64,000 bases of DNA, taken from Micromonospora rifamycinica (GTDB lineage Bacteria; Actinomycetota; Actinomycetes; Mycobacteriales; Micromonosporaceae). This document shows positions 26,227 to 35,649 of the stretch, piece by piece. Location: contig NZ_LT607752.1 in NCBI RefSeq assembly GCF_900090265.1, positions 3,534,001-3,598,000 of the forward strand, in the 5' to 3' direction. The notes beneath the pieces were generated by a model. It had not been told where the DNA came from. It worked only from the letters and a program-made list of their open reading frames with translations, and did not search any database. Numbering within the stretch: the stretch's first letter is position 1; every line of letters starts with the position of its first letter. Position numbers and translations under genes: made by a program.

Positions 26227-28029
26227 TTACAGCGGCGGGATCTCGTCGGCCAGGGTCAGCCAGGTCTCCTCGCTCCGCTCCCGCTCGGCGCGTACCTCCT
26301 TGAGCTGCGCGTCGAGTTCGGCGACCCGGGCGTAGTCGGTGGCGTGCGCGGCGAGCTGGTCGAGGAGGGCGGCCTCCTTCTGGTCGAGCTTGCCGATCTG
26401 CCGTTCCAGCCGGGTCAGCTCCTTGCGGGCCTGCCGGGCGTCGGCGGCGGACATCCCGCCCCCGGCCGGGGCGGCCGGGGCGGCGGCCGGGCCGGGCGCG
26501 GTCCGGGCGGGGCCGGGTCCGGCGGCGCGGGCCAGGTACTCGTCGACGCCGCCGGGCAGGTGCACCAGCCGTCCGTCGCCGAACATCCCGTACGCGGCGT
26601 CGGTGACCCGTTCGATGAGGTAGCGGTCGTGGCTGGCCACGATGATCGTGCCGGGCCAGGAGTCGAGCAGGTCCTCCAGCGCGGCGAGGGTGTCGGTGTC
26701 CAGGTCGTTGGTGGGCTCGTCGAACAGGAGCACGTTGGGTTCCCCGGCGAGCAGCCGGAGCATCTGGAGCCGGCGGCGCTCCCCGCCGGAGAGGTCGCCC
26801 ACCGGGGTCCAGAGCCGGCGGTCGTCGAAGCCGAACACCTCGGCGAGCTGGGCGGCGGAGATCTCCCGGTCGCCGAGCTGCACCCGGCGGGCGACCTCCT
26901 CGACGGCCTCCAGGACGCGCAGGTGGCCGGGGAGTTCGGCGAGTTCCTGGGAGAGGAACGCCGGCTTGACGGTGGAGCCGGTGTGGAACCGGCCGTCGTC
27001 GGCGCGGGTGATGCCGGCCAGCAGCCGCAGCAGGGTGGTCTTGCCGGCGCCGTTGCGGCCGAGGATGGCGATCCGGTCGCCGGGGCCGACCTGCCAGGTG
27101 GTGTCGTGCAGGATCTCCTTCGGCCCGGCGTGCAGCCGGACGTGCTCCAGGTCGTACACCTGCTTGCCGAGCCGGGCGGTCGCCATCCGCTGCAACGACA
27201 TGGTGTCGCGCGGCGGCGGTACGTCGTCGATGAGCGCGTTGGCCGCGTCGATGCGGAACTTCGGCTTGGAGGTACGGGCCGGTGGGCCGCGCCGCAGCCA
27301 GGCGATCTCCTTGCGGAGCAGGTTCTGCCGGCGGGCCTCGGTGGCGGCGGCGACCCGTTCCCGCTCGGCCCGGGCCAGCGTCCAGGCGGCGAAGCCGCCC
27401 TCGTAGGCGCGGACGGTCTGGTCGGCGACCTCCCAGGTGGTGGTGCAGACCGCGTCGAGGAACCACCGGTCGTGGGTGACCACGACGAGTGCGCCCCGGC
27501 GGCCGACCAGGTGCCGGGCCAGCCAGTCGACGCCACCGACGTCGAGATGGTTGGTGGGCTCGTCGAGGATGAGCAGGTCCGACTCGCGGACCAGCAGGGC
27601 GGCCAGCGCCACCCGGCGGCGCTCGCCGCCGGACATCGGGCCGACCGGCTGGTCGAGGCCGAGGTGGGGCATGCCGAGGCCGTCGAGGATGGCCCGGACC
27701 CCGGCGTCGCCGGCCCACTCGTGTTCGGCGCCCATGCTCTGGCCGAGCCAGGCGGTGCCGAGCACCACGTCCCGCACGGTGGCCTCGGGGGTCAGGGTGA
27801 GGGCCTGCGGCAGCCAGAGCACCCGCAGGTCACGGCGGTGGGTCACCCGGCCGTCGTCGGGGTCCTCCTGCTTGGTGAGCATCCGCAGCAGGGTGGACTT
27901 GCCGGCACCGTTGAGGCCGACCACACCGATCCGGTCGGCGTCGTCGAGGCCGAGTGAGACGTCGGTGAGCAGCGGCCCGGCGGCGCCGTACCCCTTGGAC
28001 ACCCGGTCCAGGTTGACGATGTTGGCCAC
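26227..28029 (-). CDS. ABC-F family ATPase (Uup/EttA-like)
   Basis: Soluble duplicated ABC ATPase, 600 aa, with no membrane domain. The first nucleotide site has Walker A GLNGAGKS (38-45), signature MSGGERRR and Walker B LLILDEPTNHLD. A basic inter-domain linker (WLRRGPPARTSKPKFRID) precedes the second site with GRNGAGKT (about 321), LSGGERRR and VLLFDEPTNDLD. The C-terminal coiled coil after an Ala/Pro linker is typical of Uup. ABC-F proteins act on the ribosome (translation factor or drug-resistance roles). GTG 28029 gives the usual MANIVNLDRVSKGYG; ATG 28044 is possible. Confidence 0.92.
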   Translation of the reverse strand: MANIVNLDRVSKGYGAAGPLLTDVSLGLDDADRIGVVGLNGAGKSTLLRMLTKQEDPDDGRVTHRRDLRVLWLPQALTLTPEATVRDVVLGTAWLGQSMGAEHEWAGDAGVRAILDGLGMPHLGLDQPVGPMSGGERRRVALAALLVRESDLLILDEPTNHLDVGGVDWLARHLVGRRGALVVVTHDRWFLDAVCTTTWEVADQTVRAYEGGFAAWTLARAERERVAAATEARRQNLLRKEIAWLRRGPPARTSKPKFRIDAANALIDDVPPPRDTMSLQRMATARLGKQVYDLEHVRLHAGPKEILHDTTWQVGPGDRIAILGRNGAGKTTLLRLLAGITRADDGRFHTGSTVKPAFLSQELAELPGHLRVLEAVEEVARRVQLGDREISAAQLAEVFGFDDRRLWTPVGDLSGGERRRLQMLRLLAGEPNVLLFDEPTNDLDTDTLAALEDLLDSWPGTIIVASHDRYLIERVTDAAYGMFGDGRLVHLPGGVDEYLARAAGPGPARTAPGPAAAPAAPAGGGMSAADARQARKELTRLERQIGKLDQKEAALLDQLAAHATDYARVAELDAQLKEVRAERERSEETWLTLADEIPPL

Positions 28030-28268
28030 GGTCCCACCTTTCATGATCAAGGCGTCCCGGTGCCGGCGGGCACCTCGGGACGCCTGGGGCAAGGGTACGC
28101 GGACACCCGCGCCGCCCCACCCGCCCGGGCCGGAGCCGGGGCCGGACCGCCTCGAACAGCAGGTCGAGGCGCGTTGATCAACTCATCGGGGCTGACGTTG
28201 CGGGTTCCCGGTCGCCGGCTACCGCAACCCCGGCCCACGGGAGTCGATCTCGATCCCGGGGCACGGGA

Positions 28269-29222
28269 TCAGCCGATGCGGGCGCCGGGGACCGGGCCGT
28301 GGGCGACCCGGGTCTCCCGACACACCCCGGCGGCGGCCACCTCGGCGGCGACCCGTTCCGCGTCGGCGGCGTCACGGACCAGGAACACGCAGGTCGGGCC
28401 GGAGCCGGAGACGATGCCGGCGAGCGCCCCGGCGGCCTCCCCCGCCTTCAGCGTGTCGGCCAGGGCCGGGCGCATCGACAGCGCGGCGTCCTGGAGGTCG
28501 TTGCCGAGGCAGCCGGCCAGCACCCGGGGATCCCGTTGGCGCAGCGCGCCGAGCAGCCCGTCGGTGCTGCCCAGCGGCGCACCGGCGGTGCCGGCGGCGC
28601 GCAGCCGGTCCAGCTCCCGGTAGGCGGCGGGGGTGGACAGGCCGCCGTCGGCGACGGCCACCACCCAGTGCCAGGAGGTGGGGCGGGCCAGCACCGGGCT
28701 GACCGCCTCGCCCCGGCCGGTGCCCAGCGCGGTGCCGCCGTGGATCAGGAACGGCACGTCGGAGCCGAGGTCGGCGGCGATGCCGGCCAGCTCGTCGCGG
28801 GAGAGTCCGGTGCCCCACAGGGCGTCGCAGGCGACCAGCGCGGCGGCGGCGTCGGCGCTGCCGCCGGCCAGCCCACCGGCGAGCGGGATCTGCTTGCGCA
28901 GGTGCAGCCGGGCGTGCGGCGGCACCCCGGCGTACCCGGCGAGGGCGTGGGCGGCCCGGATGGCCAGGTTGGAGTCGTCCAGGGCCAGCTCGCCGGTGCC
29001 CTCGCCCTCCATGGTCAGGGTGAGCGTGTCGCCCCGGCGGGCGGTCAGCTCGTCGTAGATCGAGATCGCGTGGTAGACGGTGTTCAGCTCGTGGTAGCCG
29101 TCCCGGCGCAGCGGTCCCACCCCGAGGTGCAGGTTGACCTTCGCGGGCACCCGGACCCGGACCGGGCCGCTGCTGCCCCGTCGATGGTGGTCGTCGTCGT
29201 CCGGTCGCCAGGCCTCGGTCAC
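28269..29222 (-). CDS. ispE: 4-diphosphocytidyl-2-C-methyl-D-erythritol kinase
   Basis: GHMP kinase of the MEP isoprenoid pathway, about 317 aa. The N-terminal strand RVPAKVNLHLGVGPLRRDGYHEL carries the substrate-binding Lys (about residue 23), the ATP loop is PLAGGLAGGSADAAAAL (about residue 105) and the C-terminal GHMP motif is IVSGSGPTCVFL. The GTG at 29222 overlaps the stop of a small upstream ORF by 4 nt (GTGA). Encoded downstream of rsmA, the common actinobacterial order. Products feed IPP synthesis for menaquinone and undecaprenyl phosphate. Confidence 0.95.
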   Translation of the reverse strand: MTEAWRPDDDDHHRRGSSGPVRVRVPAKVNLHLGVGPLRRDGYHELNTVYHAISIYDELTARRGDTLTLTMEGEGTGELALDDSNLAIRAAHALAGYAGVPPHARLHLRKQIPLAGGLAGGSADAAAALVACDALWGTGLSRDELAGIAADLGSDVPFLIHGGTALGTGRGEAVSPVLARPTSWHWVVAVADGGLSTPAAYRELDRLRAAGTAGAPLGSTDGLLGALRQRDPRVLAGCLGNDLQDAALSMRPALADTLKAGEAAGALAGIVSGSGPTCVFLVRDAADAERVAAEVAAAGVCRETRVAHGPVPGARIG

Positions 29223-29359
29223 CGGGTGACGTCCCACCGGCACGGGCGGATGTCGAACGGGATCTCCACGATCAGCTCCTCGGCGGCGTCGGCGGCCGGC
29301 GGCGTACCGGCCGGCAACCAGGTCGGACGCGCAGCGGCGGCGCTCCCCCCGGCGGGCAC
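29219..29359 (-). CDS. Small ORF (46 aa) coupled to ispE
   Basis: A 46-codon frame from GTG 29359 to TGA 29219, fitted exactly between rsmA (10 nt earlier) and ispE (4-nt GTGA overlap). The product starts with an Ala/Pro/Gly stretch and ends in a less biased segment, AEELIVEIPFDIRPCRWDVTR minus its ends, containing one Cys and one Trp. It is in the same frame as rsmA, three codons after the TAG stop plus the start codon, so readthrough would give an extended RsmA. No family recognised. The tight spacing favours a real, translated element, perhaps serving to couple ispE translation. Confidence 0.5.
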   Translation of the reverse strand: MPAGGSAAAARPTWLPAGTPPAADAAEELIVEIPFDIRPCRWDVTR

Positions 29360-29368
29360 GGCGTCAGC

Positions 29369-30238
29369 CTACTGTGCGACGGGCGCGGGCGTCGGAGCCG
29401 ACGCGGCGATCGCGGCGAACTGCTCCACGGTGAGCGACTCCCCGCGGGCACCGGGGTCCACCCCGGCGGCGGTGAGCGCCGCGGCGGCCCGGTCCGGGCC
29501 GCCCGCCCAGCCGGCCAGCGCCGCCCGCAACGTCTTGCGCCGCTGGGCGAAGGCGGCGTCGACCACGGCGAAGACGGCCCGCCGGGGCACGTCGTGGCGG
29601 GGTGGTTCGCGCCGGGTGAACGCGACCAGTCCGGAGTCGACGTTCGGCACCGGCCAGAACACGTTCGGCGGCACCCGGCCGGCGGCCCGGGAGCGGGCGT
29701 ACCAGGCGAGCTTGACCGACGGGATGCCGTACACCTTGGAGCCCGGGCCGGCGACCAGCCGGTCGGCGACCTCCTTCTGCACCATCACCAGGCCGTGCCG
29801 CAGGCTGGGCAGCTCGGCGAGCAGGTGCAGCACCACCGGCACGGCGACGTTGTAGGGCAGGTTCGCCACCAGCGCGGTGGGCGGCGGGTCGGCCAGCTCG
29901 GCGGCGGTGATCCGCAGCGCGTCGGCCCGGTGCACGGTGAGCCGGGCGGCGTCCGGGCCGGCGTGGACGGCGGCAGTCTGCGGCAGTGCGCCGGCCAGCA
30001 CCGGGTCGATCTCCACCGCGTGCAGGTGGGCGGCGGCGGGCAGCAGGGCCAGGGTGAGCGAGCCGAGGCCGGGGCCGACCTCCAGCGCCACGTCGTCGGG
30101 GGTGAGGCCGGCGGCGGTGACGATCCGGCGGACGGTGTTCGGGTCGTGCACGAAGTTCTGGCCGAGCTTCTTGGTCGGGTTGACGTCGAGGCGCGCGGCG
30201 AGTTCCCGGATCTCCGCCGGGCCGAGCAGGCCGGTCAC
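29369..30238 (-). CDS. rsmA: 16S rRNA (adenine1518-N6/adenine1519-N6)-dimethyltransferase
   Basis: KsgA/RsmA dimethylates two adenosines in helix 45 of 16S rRNA late in 30S assembly; 289 aa. SAM-binding motifs are visible: [14 protein letters not shown] (residues 22-35), [16 protein letters not shown] (about 57), HAVEIDP and the catalytic NLPYN motif in [17 protein letters not shown] 30238 ([19 protein letters not shown]) is chosen; upstream sequence in frame is the reading-frame shadow of tatD. Starts 32 bp after tatD and is followed by the small ORF and ispE in one unit. Confidence 0.96.
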   Translation of the reverse strand: MTGLLGPAEIRELAARLDVNPTKKLGQNFVHDPNTVRRIVTAAGLTPDDVALEVGPGLGSLTLALLPAAAHLHAVEIDPVLAGALPQTAAVHAGPDAARLTVHRADALRITAAELADPPPTALVANLPYNVAVPVVLHLLAELPSLRHGLVMVQKEVADRLVAGPGSKVYGIPSVKLAWYARSRAAGRVPPNVFWPVPNVDSGLVAFTRREPPRHDVPRRAVFAVVDAAFAQRRKTLRAALAGWAGGPDRAAAALTAAGVDPGARGESLTVEQFAAIAASAPTPAPVAQ

Positions 30239-30270
30239 GCCCCGAAGCGTAGTCGCGGGGTCCGGGCCGG

Positions 30271-31158
30271 TCACCACGGTCCGAAGGCCCGGTCGCCGGT
30301 GGCGGAGATCGCGGCGCACAGCTCGTCGAGGTCGGTCCCGGTGGTCTCGGCCAGCGACCGGACCGTCAGCGGGATCAGGTACGACGCGTTGGGCCGGCCC
30401 CGGTGCGGCATCGGGGTCAGGTAGGGCGCGTCGGTCTCGACGAGGAGCTGGTCGATCGGGGTGAGCGCGGCGGCCTCGCGTAGCGCGGCGGCGCTGCCGA
30501 AGGTGACGGTGCCGGCGAAGCTGAGCAGGTGACCCCGGCGGACGCACTCGCGGGCGAAGTCGGCGTCGCCGGAGAAGCAGTGCAGCACCACCGTGTCCGG
30601 GGCGCCCTCGTCGTCGAGGATCCGCAGCACGTCGGCGTGGGCGTCCCGGTCGTGGATGACCAGGGCCTTGCCGTACCGCTTGGCGATGGCGATGTGCGCC
30701 CGGAAGCTCTCCTCCTGGGCGGCCCGACCGTCGTCGCCGGTGCGGAAGAAGTCCATGCCGGTCTCGCCGACGCCCCGGACCCGGTCCCGGGCGGCCAGCG
30801 TCTCGATCTCGCGCAGCGCGGCGTCCAGGTCGGCCAGCCGGGGGGCCTCGTTGGGGTGCAGCGCCACGGTGGCGAGCACCGCCGGGTACCGGTCGGCGAC
30901 GTCGGCGCCCCAGCGGGACGAGGCTACGTCCACGCCGACCTGGACCAGCCGGTCCACGCCGACGGCGGCGGCCACCTCGACCGCCGCGGCCACCGGGTCG
31001 GCGGCGTCGCCCCCGCCGGGCACCCCGGCCTCGCTGACGGTGATGTCGAGGTGGGTGTGGCTGTCCAGCACGGGACGGGGCAGCGGCGGCGGGGCGGGCG
31101 GGAACTCCCCGGCCCGGCGGGCGGCGCGCTGCTTACGGGTTTCGGTCGGTCCGGTCAT
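30271..31158 (-). CDS. tatD: TatD-family metal-dependent hydrolase (deoxyribonuclease)
   Basis: TIM-barrel amidohydrolase-like nuclease, 295 aa, acting on DNA 3' ends or D-tyrosyl substrates in different relatives. Metal ligands are visible: DSHTHLD (about residue 33), GETGMDFF (Glu), [13 protein letters not shown] and the C-terminal [12 protein letters not shown] (Asp). A Pro-rich 25-residue leader precedes the barrel. Start ATG 31158; an ATG 12 bp upstream is also possible. First gene of tatD-rsmA-sORF-ispE; metG lies upstream in many relatives, here separated by two plus-strand genes. Confidence 0.93.
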   Translation of the reverse strand: MTGPTETRKQRAARRAGEFPPAPPPLPRPVLDSHTHLDITVSEAGVPGGGDAADPVAAAVEVAAAVGVDRLVQVGVDVASSRWGADVADRYPAVLATVALHPNEAPRLADLDAALREIETLAARDRVRGVGETGMDFFRTGDDGRAAQEESFRAHIAIAKRYGKALVIHDRDAHADVLRILDDEGAPDTVVLHCFSGDADFARECVRRGHLLSFAGTVTFGSAAALREAAALTPIDQLLVETDAPYLTPMPHRGRPNASYLIPLTVRSLAETTGTDLDELCAAISATGDRAFGPW

Positions 31159-31257
31159 CGAGGTCAGCATCACACACCCGGCGTCCCCGACCGCACCGAC
31201 CCGGACCGGTCGGCCCGGTCGACGGCGCGGCGGGATCGGGGCGGCTCCGGGCGGCGT

Positions 31258-31350
31258 CGGGGGCCGGGACCGGCCCTGGGCGGCGGTGGGGTCCGGCGGC
31301 CGGGGACCGGCCCTGAGCGGCGTGGCAGCGGTGGGGTCCGGCGGCCGGGG
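31258..31350. repeat. Two-copy GC-rich tandem repeat upstream of the 414-aa unknown gene
   Basis: The 23-bp string beginning GCGGTGGGGTCCGGCGGCC occurs at 31283-31305 and 31328-31350 (45-bp period), each preceded by GGGACCGGCCCTG(G/A)GCGG. It fills much of the 262-bp gap between the divergent tatD and the next gene. Replication-slippage expansion is the simplest reading. Confidence 0.75.
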
Positions 31351-31420
31351 TCGGGGGGCGTTCCCGGGACGCCACCGGCTGTTCACCGGGCCGGCACCTG
31401 ACCGGCTTAGCCTCGCCGGG

Positions 31421-32665
31421 ATGAGCGTCACCGACCGGGCCAGCGACGCGGCCTCCGAGCGGACCGGGTTGCGCGTGACGTACGGCGGAGTGGTCCATCC
31501 GGCCGAGGAGCTGGCCCGGGGCGCGGCCTACGAGCTGTTCAGCGCCGAGGCGGCACCGGGCTTCGAGTGGGCGCCCCGACCGGGCTCGCCCTGGCCGTGG
31601 CGGCGGTTCGTGCACGTCACCGAGGTCACCGAGGTCACCGGCGCCGGCGAGCCCGTCGAGGAGCCGGAGGCGGCGCTGCTGATGCCGGTGCACCGGGACC
31701 GGGGCTGGTCGTACCTGCACCAGCTCAGCCAGCAGCCGACGGCGGCCGGCGACCCGACGCTGGTCGCGGTGCGCGGCTCGGCGGTGCTCCGGCGGGGCAC
31801 CCGGATGGTCAAGGTGCTCTCCGCCCGGCAGCTCGCCGGCTACGTGCGGGGTTGGCTGCCGCACGGGTTCTGCTACCGCGAGCACGACGTGGCGCACCTG
31901 CGCACGCCGGCCGCGTTGGCGGTGCTGCGCGGCGACGGCACCAGTGGCGACGACAGCGACGTCGGGTACGCGCTGCGGTGGCGGGCCGCCGATCCCGGCG
32001 ACTACGACGTGCCGGTCGGTGAGGCGCACCGCGGCCTGCTGGGGTTGCCGCCCCGGGAGCGGCTCGGCCCGCCGGTGCTGGGCACCGGGTTCGTACCGAG
32101 TTCGGCGCAGTTGATCCCCGAGTTCGTCACCCGGGACTTCGCCGACCTGCCGATGCCCGCCAACGCCAGCCTGTTGGCGTACACCGCCGAGGGCACCGAG
32201 GTGGTGCTCTACAGCTACCAGGCGGAGCAGCGGGGCTGGTTGCGGATGGTGGGGCCGCAGTGGCGGCACCTGCTGGCGGCGGTGCCGGGGCTCTCCCCCG
32301 ACCAGGAGTACGTGCCGACCGGTGAGGTGCCCCGCTCCACCCAGCTCGTCGGCGGGTACGCGGGCGGCGAGTACGAGGCGGTGGCGGATCTGCCCGGCGG
32401 GTTCCGGGTGCTGGCGATGACCCGGGCGGCCCGGTATCCGGTGGACGCGGTGGCCCGGCGGCTGCGGTACGTCCGGTGGCGGGGTGTGCCGTGTCTGGTG
32501 CTCCGGGAGGAGGGAAGCTGGCTGCGGCTGCGGCTGCGCCGACCGAATCCGGACGCGGTGCTCGACACCGGGGCGCAGTGCCACGAACGGGGCGTGTACG
32601 AGACGTGGGCACCGGCCGCCGAGGTGACCGACGACCAGGTGGTGGACCTGCCGTACGCGCTGTGA
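31421..32665 (+). CDS. Hypothetical protein, 414 aa
   Basis: I do not recognise the family. ATG 31421 follows TTAGCCT by 8 nt, which could be a -10 of a leaderless transcript. No signal peptide or membrane helices. The protein is rich in Trp, Tyr and Arg and shows several WxxxxP and RGxxxxRM patterns (RGWLPHGFCYREHDVAHLR about 142, YQAEQRGWLRMVGPQWRHLL about 265, LREEGSWLRLRLRRP about 360), suggesting repeated beta-rich modules of about 100 residues. The codon bias is fully actinobacterial. It is followed by an alpha/beta hydrolase in the same direction, 64 bp away. Soluble cytosolic protein, possibly lineage-specific. Confidence 0.75.
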   Translation: MSVTDRASDAASERTGLRVTYGGVVHPAEELARGAAYELFSAEAAPGFEWAPRPGSPWPWRRFVHVTEVTEVTGAGEPVEEPEAALLMPVHRDRGWSYLHQLSQQPTAAGDPTLVAVRGSAVLRRGTRMVKVLSARQLAGYVRGWLPHGFCYREHDVAHLRTPAALAVLRGDGTSGDDSDVGYALRWRAADPGDYDVPVGEAHRGLLGLPPRERLGPPVLGTGFVPSSAQLIPEFVTRDFADLPMPANASLLAYTAEGTEVVLYSYQAEQRGWLRMVGPQWRHLLAAVPGLSPDQEYVPTGEVPRSTQLVGGYAGGEYEAVADLPGGFRVLAMTRAARYPVDAVARRLRYVRWRGVPCLVLREEGSWLRLRLRRPNPDAVLDTGAQCHERGVYETWAPAAEVTDDQVVDLPYAL

Positions 32666-32729
32666 GGGCATACCGGTGGCCGGTCGGGGAAAGCGCGGGT
32701 CGTCCGACACCGACGGATCAGGAGAAGAC

Positions 32730-33581
32730 ATGCCCTTCATCACCGTGGGTACGGAGAACTCCGCCCCGATCGACCTGTACTACGAGGACCACGGCCAGGG
32801 TCAGCCGATCGTGCTGATCCACGGCTTCCCGTTCAACGGGGCGACCTGGGAGAAGATGTCCGGTCCGCTGCTCGCGGCCGGGTACCGGGTGATCACCTAC
32901 GACCGGCGGGGCTTCGGCAGTTCGGCCCAGCCGGCCATGGGTTACGACTACGACACCTTCGCCGCCGATCTCGACGTGCTGATGACCGAGTTGGACCTGC
33001 GTGACGCGATCCTGGTGGGCCACTCGATGGGCACCGGTGAGGTGACCCGCTACCTGGGCGCGTACGGGTCGAACCGGGTGGACCGGGCGGTGCTGATGGC
33101 GCCGTTGGCGCCGTACCTGTTGCAGACGAAGGACAACCCGGAGGGTGTCGAGAAGAGCCTCTTCGACGGGTTCCAGCAGGCGATCATCGCGGACCGGTTC
33201 GCCTACCTGACCCAGTTCTGCGACGCGTTCTTCAACTACAGCGAGAACAAGGGCAGGTGGGTCAGCGAGGAGGCCTACCGGGCGCACTGGCAGATCGGCG
33301 CGCAGGCGTCGGCGAAGGGCACCCACGACTCGGTGGACGCCTGGCAGACCGACTTCCGGGGTGACGTTCCGAACATCGACGTCCCGGTGCTGATCATCCA
33401 GGGTGACCAGGACAACGTGCTGCCGTACCCGAAGACGGGTCAGCGGTTGGCGCCGATGCTGCCCGACGGCAGGCTGGTCACGCTGCAGGGCGCCCCGCAC
33501 GGCATTCCGTGGACCCATCCCGCCGAGGTGAACCAGGCGCTGATGGAGTTCATCGGCGCACCGTCGATGGTCCGCGCCTGA
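32730..33581 (+). CDS. Alpha/beta hydrolase, non-heme chloroperoxidase-like
   Basis: Cytoplasmic alpha/beta hydrolase, 283 aa, of the cofactor-free haloperoxidase/esterase group. The oxyanion motif is IHGFPFN (about residue 31), the nucleophile elbow GHSMG (about 95), the acid is the Asp in IIQGDQDNVLP and the base the His in GAPHGIPWTH. TYDRRGFGSSAQP is typical of haloperoxidases. AGGAG precedes ATG 32730 by 5 nt. Reported halogenation by relatives is usually a side reaction with acetate and peroxide; the true substrate is probably an ester. Monocistronic with a strong downstream hairpin. Confidence 0.9.
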   Translation: MPFITVGTENSAPIDLYYEDHGQGQPIVLIHGFPFNGATWEKMSGPLLAAGYRVITYDRRGFGSSAQPAMGYDYDTFAADLDVLMTELDLRDAILVGHSMGTGEVTRYLGAYGSNRVDRAVLMAPLAPYLLQTKDNPEGVEKSLFDGFQQAIIADRFAYLTQFCDAFFNYSENKGRWVSEEAYRAHWQIGAQASAKGTHDSVDAWQTDFRGDVPNIDVPVLIIQGDQDNVLPYPKTGQRLAPMLPDGRLVTLQGAPHGIPWTHPAEVNQALMEFIGAPSMVRA

Positions 33582-33594
33582 CGTCGCGCCGACG

Positions 33595-33619
33595 CGGCCC
33601 CGGGGGTTCCCCGGGGCCG
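33595..33619 (+). terminator. Hairpin terminator after the alpha/beta hydrolase gene
   Basis: Perfect 11-bp inverted repeat CGGCCCCGGGG / CCCCGGGGCCG with a 3-nt loop, 14 bp after the stop. It lies between convergent hydrolase and metG genes and may act in both directions. Confidence 0.75.
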
Positions 33620-33702
33620 GTTCGTCGTCCGCCCGCCGCGGTGACGGACCCGAGGCCCGTCGTCCGGCCGTGGACGCGGCCGTTCGTCGTCCGCCCGCGC
33701 GT

Positions 33703-35505
33703 TCAGCCCTCCAGCCGGGCCAGCTCCTCCTCGACGATGGACGGGTCGAGCTTGCGGAAGACCGGTTTCGGCGCGGCGAGCGGCCGACCGGCGGGCAGCG
33801 GCACGGACTCCCAGCGGGCGCCGACCGTGTAGTCGCCGGTCAGCACCGGGTAGCCCGGCCCGCCGTCGAGGTCGTCGACCTCTTCGAGCACCGGCATCGG
33901 GGCGTGCACGCCGGTGCCGCCGAGCAGCTCGTGGATCTGCTGCGCGGAGTGCGGCAGGAACGGCGTGAGCAGGGTGTTGGCGTCGCTGACCACCTGGAGG
34001 GCGACGTGCAGGATGGTGCCCATCCGGGGCTTGTCGGCTTCGGCCTTGAGCTTCCAGGGGGCCTGTTCGGACAGGTACCGGTTGGCCTCGGCGACGACCT
34101 TCATCGCCTCGCCGATGGCCTGCTTCTGCCGGTGCCTGGCGATCAGGTCGCCGACCGTGGCGAAGCCGGCGCGGGCCACCGCGAGCAGCGCCTCGTCGGC
34201 CTCGGTGAGCCCGGCCGGGTCGACCGGCGGGATCTCGCCGAAGTTCTTGGCCGCCATGGAGACCGAGCGGTTGACCAGGTTGCCCCAGCCGGCGACGAGT
34301 TCGTCGTTGTTGCGGCGGAGGAACTCGGCCCAGGTGAAGTCGGTGTCGTTGCTCTCCGGGCCGGCGACGGCGATGAAGTAGCGCAGCGCGTCGGCGTCGT
34401 AGCGTTCCAGGAAGTCGCGGACGTAGATGACCACCTTGCGGGAGGAGGAGAACTTGCGCCCCTCCATGGTCAGGTACTCGCTGGAGACGACCTCAGTGGG
34501 CAGGTTGAGCCGGCCCAGCTCACCGGGCTGGCCGTCGTGGGAGCCGGCCCCGGAGTACCCACCGAGCAGCGCCGGCCAGATCACCGAGTGGAAGACGATG
34601 TTGTCCTTGCCCATGAAGTAGTAGCCCGGGGAGTCCTTGCCCTCCCCGTCGGCCGACCACCACCGGCGCCACGCGTCCGGGTCGCCGGTGCGCCGGGCCC
34701 ACTCGATCGACGCGGAGAGGTAGCCGATCACCGCGTCGAACCAGACGTAGATCCGCTTGTCGCCGCGCTCCTGCCAGCCCTCCAGCGGGATCGGCACGCC
34801 CCATTCCAGGTCCCGGGTGATGGCCCGGGGCTGGAGGTCGTCGAGCAGGTTGCGGGAGAAGCGCAGCACGTTGGGCCGCCAGCCGTCCCTGGTGTCCAGC
34901 CACTGGCGCAGCGCATCGGCGAGGGCGGGCAGGTCGAGGAAGAAGTGCTCGGTCTCCACGAACTCCGGCGTCTCGCCGTTGATCTTGGACTTGGGGTCGA
35001 TCAGGTCGATCGGGTCGAGCTGGTTGCCGCAGTTGTCGCACTGGTCGCCGCGGGCGCTGTCGTAGCCGCAGATCGGGCAGGTGCCCTCGATGTAGCGGTC
35101 GGGCAGGGTCCGCCCGGTGGACGGGGAGATCGCCCCGGTGGTGACCTTGGGGACGATGTAGCCGTTGCGGTGCAGCCCGGTGAAGAGCTCCTGCACCACC
35201 GCGTAGTGGTTGCGGGTGGTGGTGCGGGTGAACAGGTCGTACGACAGCCCCAGCGCCAACAGGTCCTCGGCGATCACCCGGTTGTAGCGGTCGGCCAGCT
35301 CGCGGGGGGTGACCCCCTCGGCGTCGGCCTGCACCTGGATCGGGGTGCCGTGCTCGTCGGTGCCGGAGACCATGAGCACGTCGTGGCCGGCCATCCGCAT
35401 GTACCGGGCGAAGACGTCGGAGGGAACGCCGAAGCCGGACACGTGGCCGATGTGGCGCGGACCGTTGGCGTAGGGCCAGGCGACCGCGGCGAGAACGTGA
35501 CTCAT
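33703..35505 (-). CDS. metG: Methionyl-tRNA synthetase
   Basis: Class I synthetase for initiator and elongator tRNA-Met, 600 aa. The HIGH motif is HIGH in [14 protein letters not shown] (about residue 20). Zinc-binding knuckle [18 protein letters not shown] lies near residue 140. The KMSKS equivalent reads KFSSSR (about residue 350), a known variant of this MetG type. The C-terminal anticodon-binding helices are complete, and no extra tRNA-binding (Arc1p-like) domain is fused. Start ATG 35505 ([16 protein letters not shown]) is preferred to an ATG three codons upstream. Confidence 0.96.
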   Translation of the reverse strand: MSHVLAAVAWPYANGPRHIGHVSGFGVPSDVFARYMRMAGHDVLMVSGTDEHGTPIQVQADAEGVTPRELADRYNRVIAEDLLALGLSYDLFTRTTTRNHYAVVQELFTGLHRNGYIVPKVTTGAISPSTGRTLPDRYIEGTCPICGYDSARGDQCDNCGNQLDPIDLIDPKSKINGETPEFVETEHFFLDLPALADALRQWLDTRDGWRPNVLRFSRNLLDDLQPRAITRDLEWGVPIPLEGWQERGDKRIYVWFDAVIGYLSASIEWARRTGDPDAWRRWWSADGEGKDSPGYYFMGKDNIVFHSVIWPALLGGYSGAGSHDGQPGELGRLNLPTEVVSSEYLTMEGRKFSSSRKVVIYVRDFLERYDADALRYFIAVAGPESNDTDFTWAEFLRRNNDELVAGWGNLVNRSVSMAAKNFGEIPPVDPAGLTEADEALLAVARAGFATVGDLIARHRQKQAIGEAMKVVAEANRYLSEQAPWKLKAEADKPRMGTILHVALQVVSDANTLLTPFLPHSAQQIHELLGGTGVHAPMPVLEEVDDLDGGPGYPVLTGDYTVGARWESVPLPAGRPLAAPKPVFRKLDPSIVEEELARLEG

Positions 35506-35649
35506 GACCAGCAAGCCTAGTGACCCGCGCCGGGCGCCCGCGAACCAATAGGGCGCAGCCCGCCCCTACGACGGAAATCGCCCTTACGCCGGAATTGCCG
35601 GCCGACACGCGGAGTCAACTGACGGACACCGAGCGACACCCGGTGTCCA

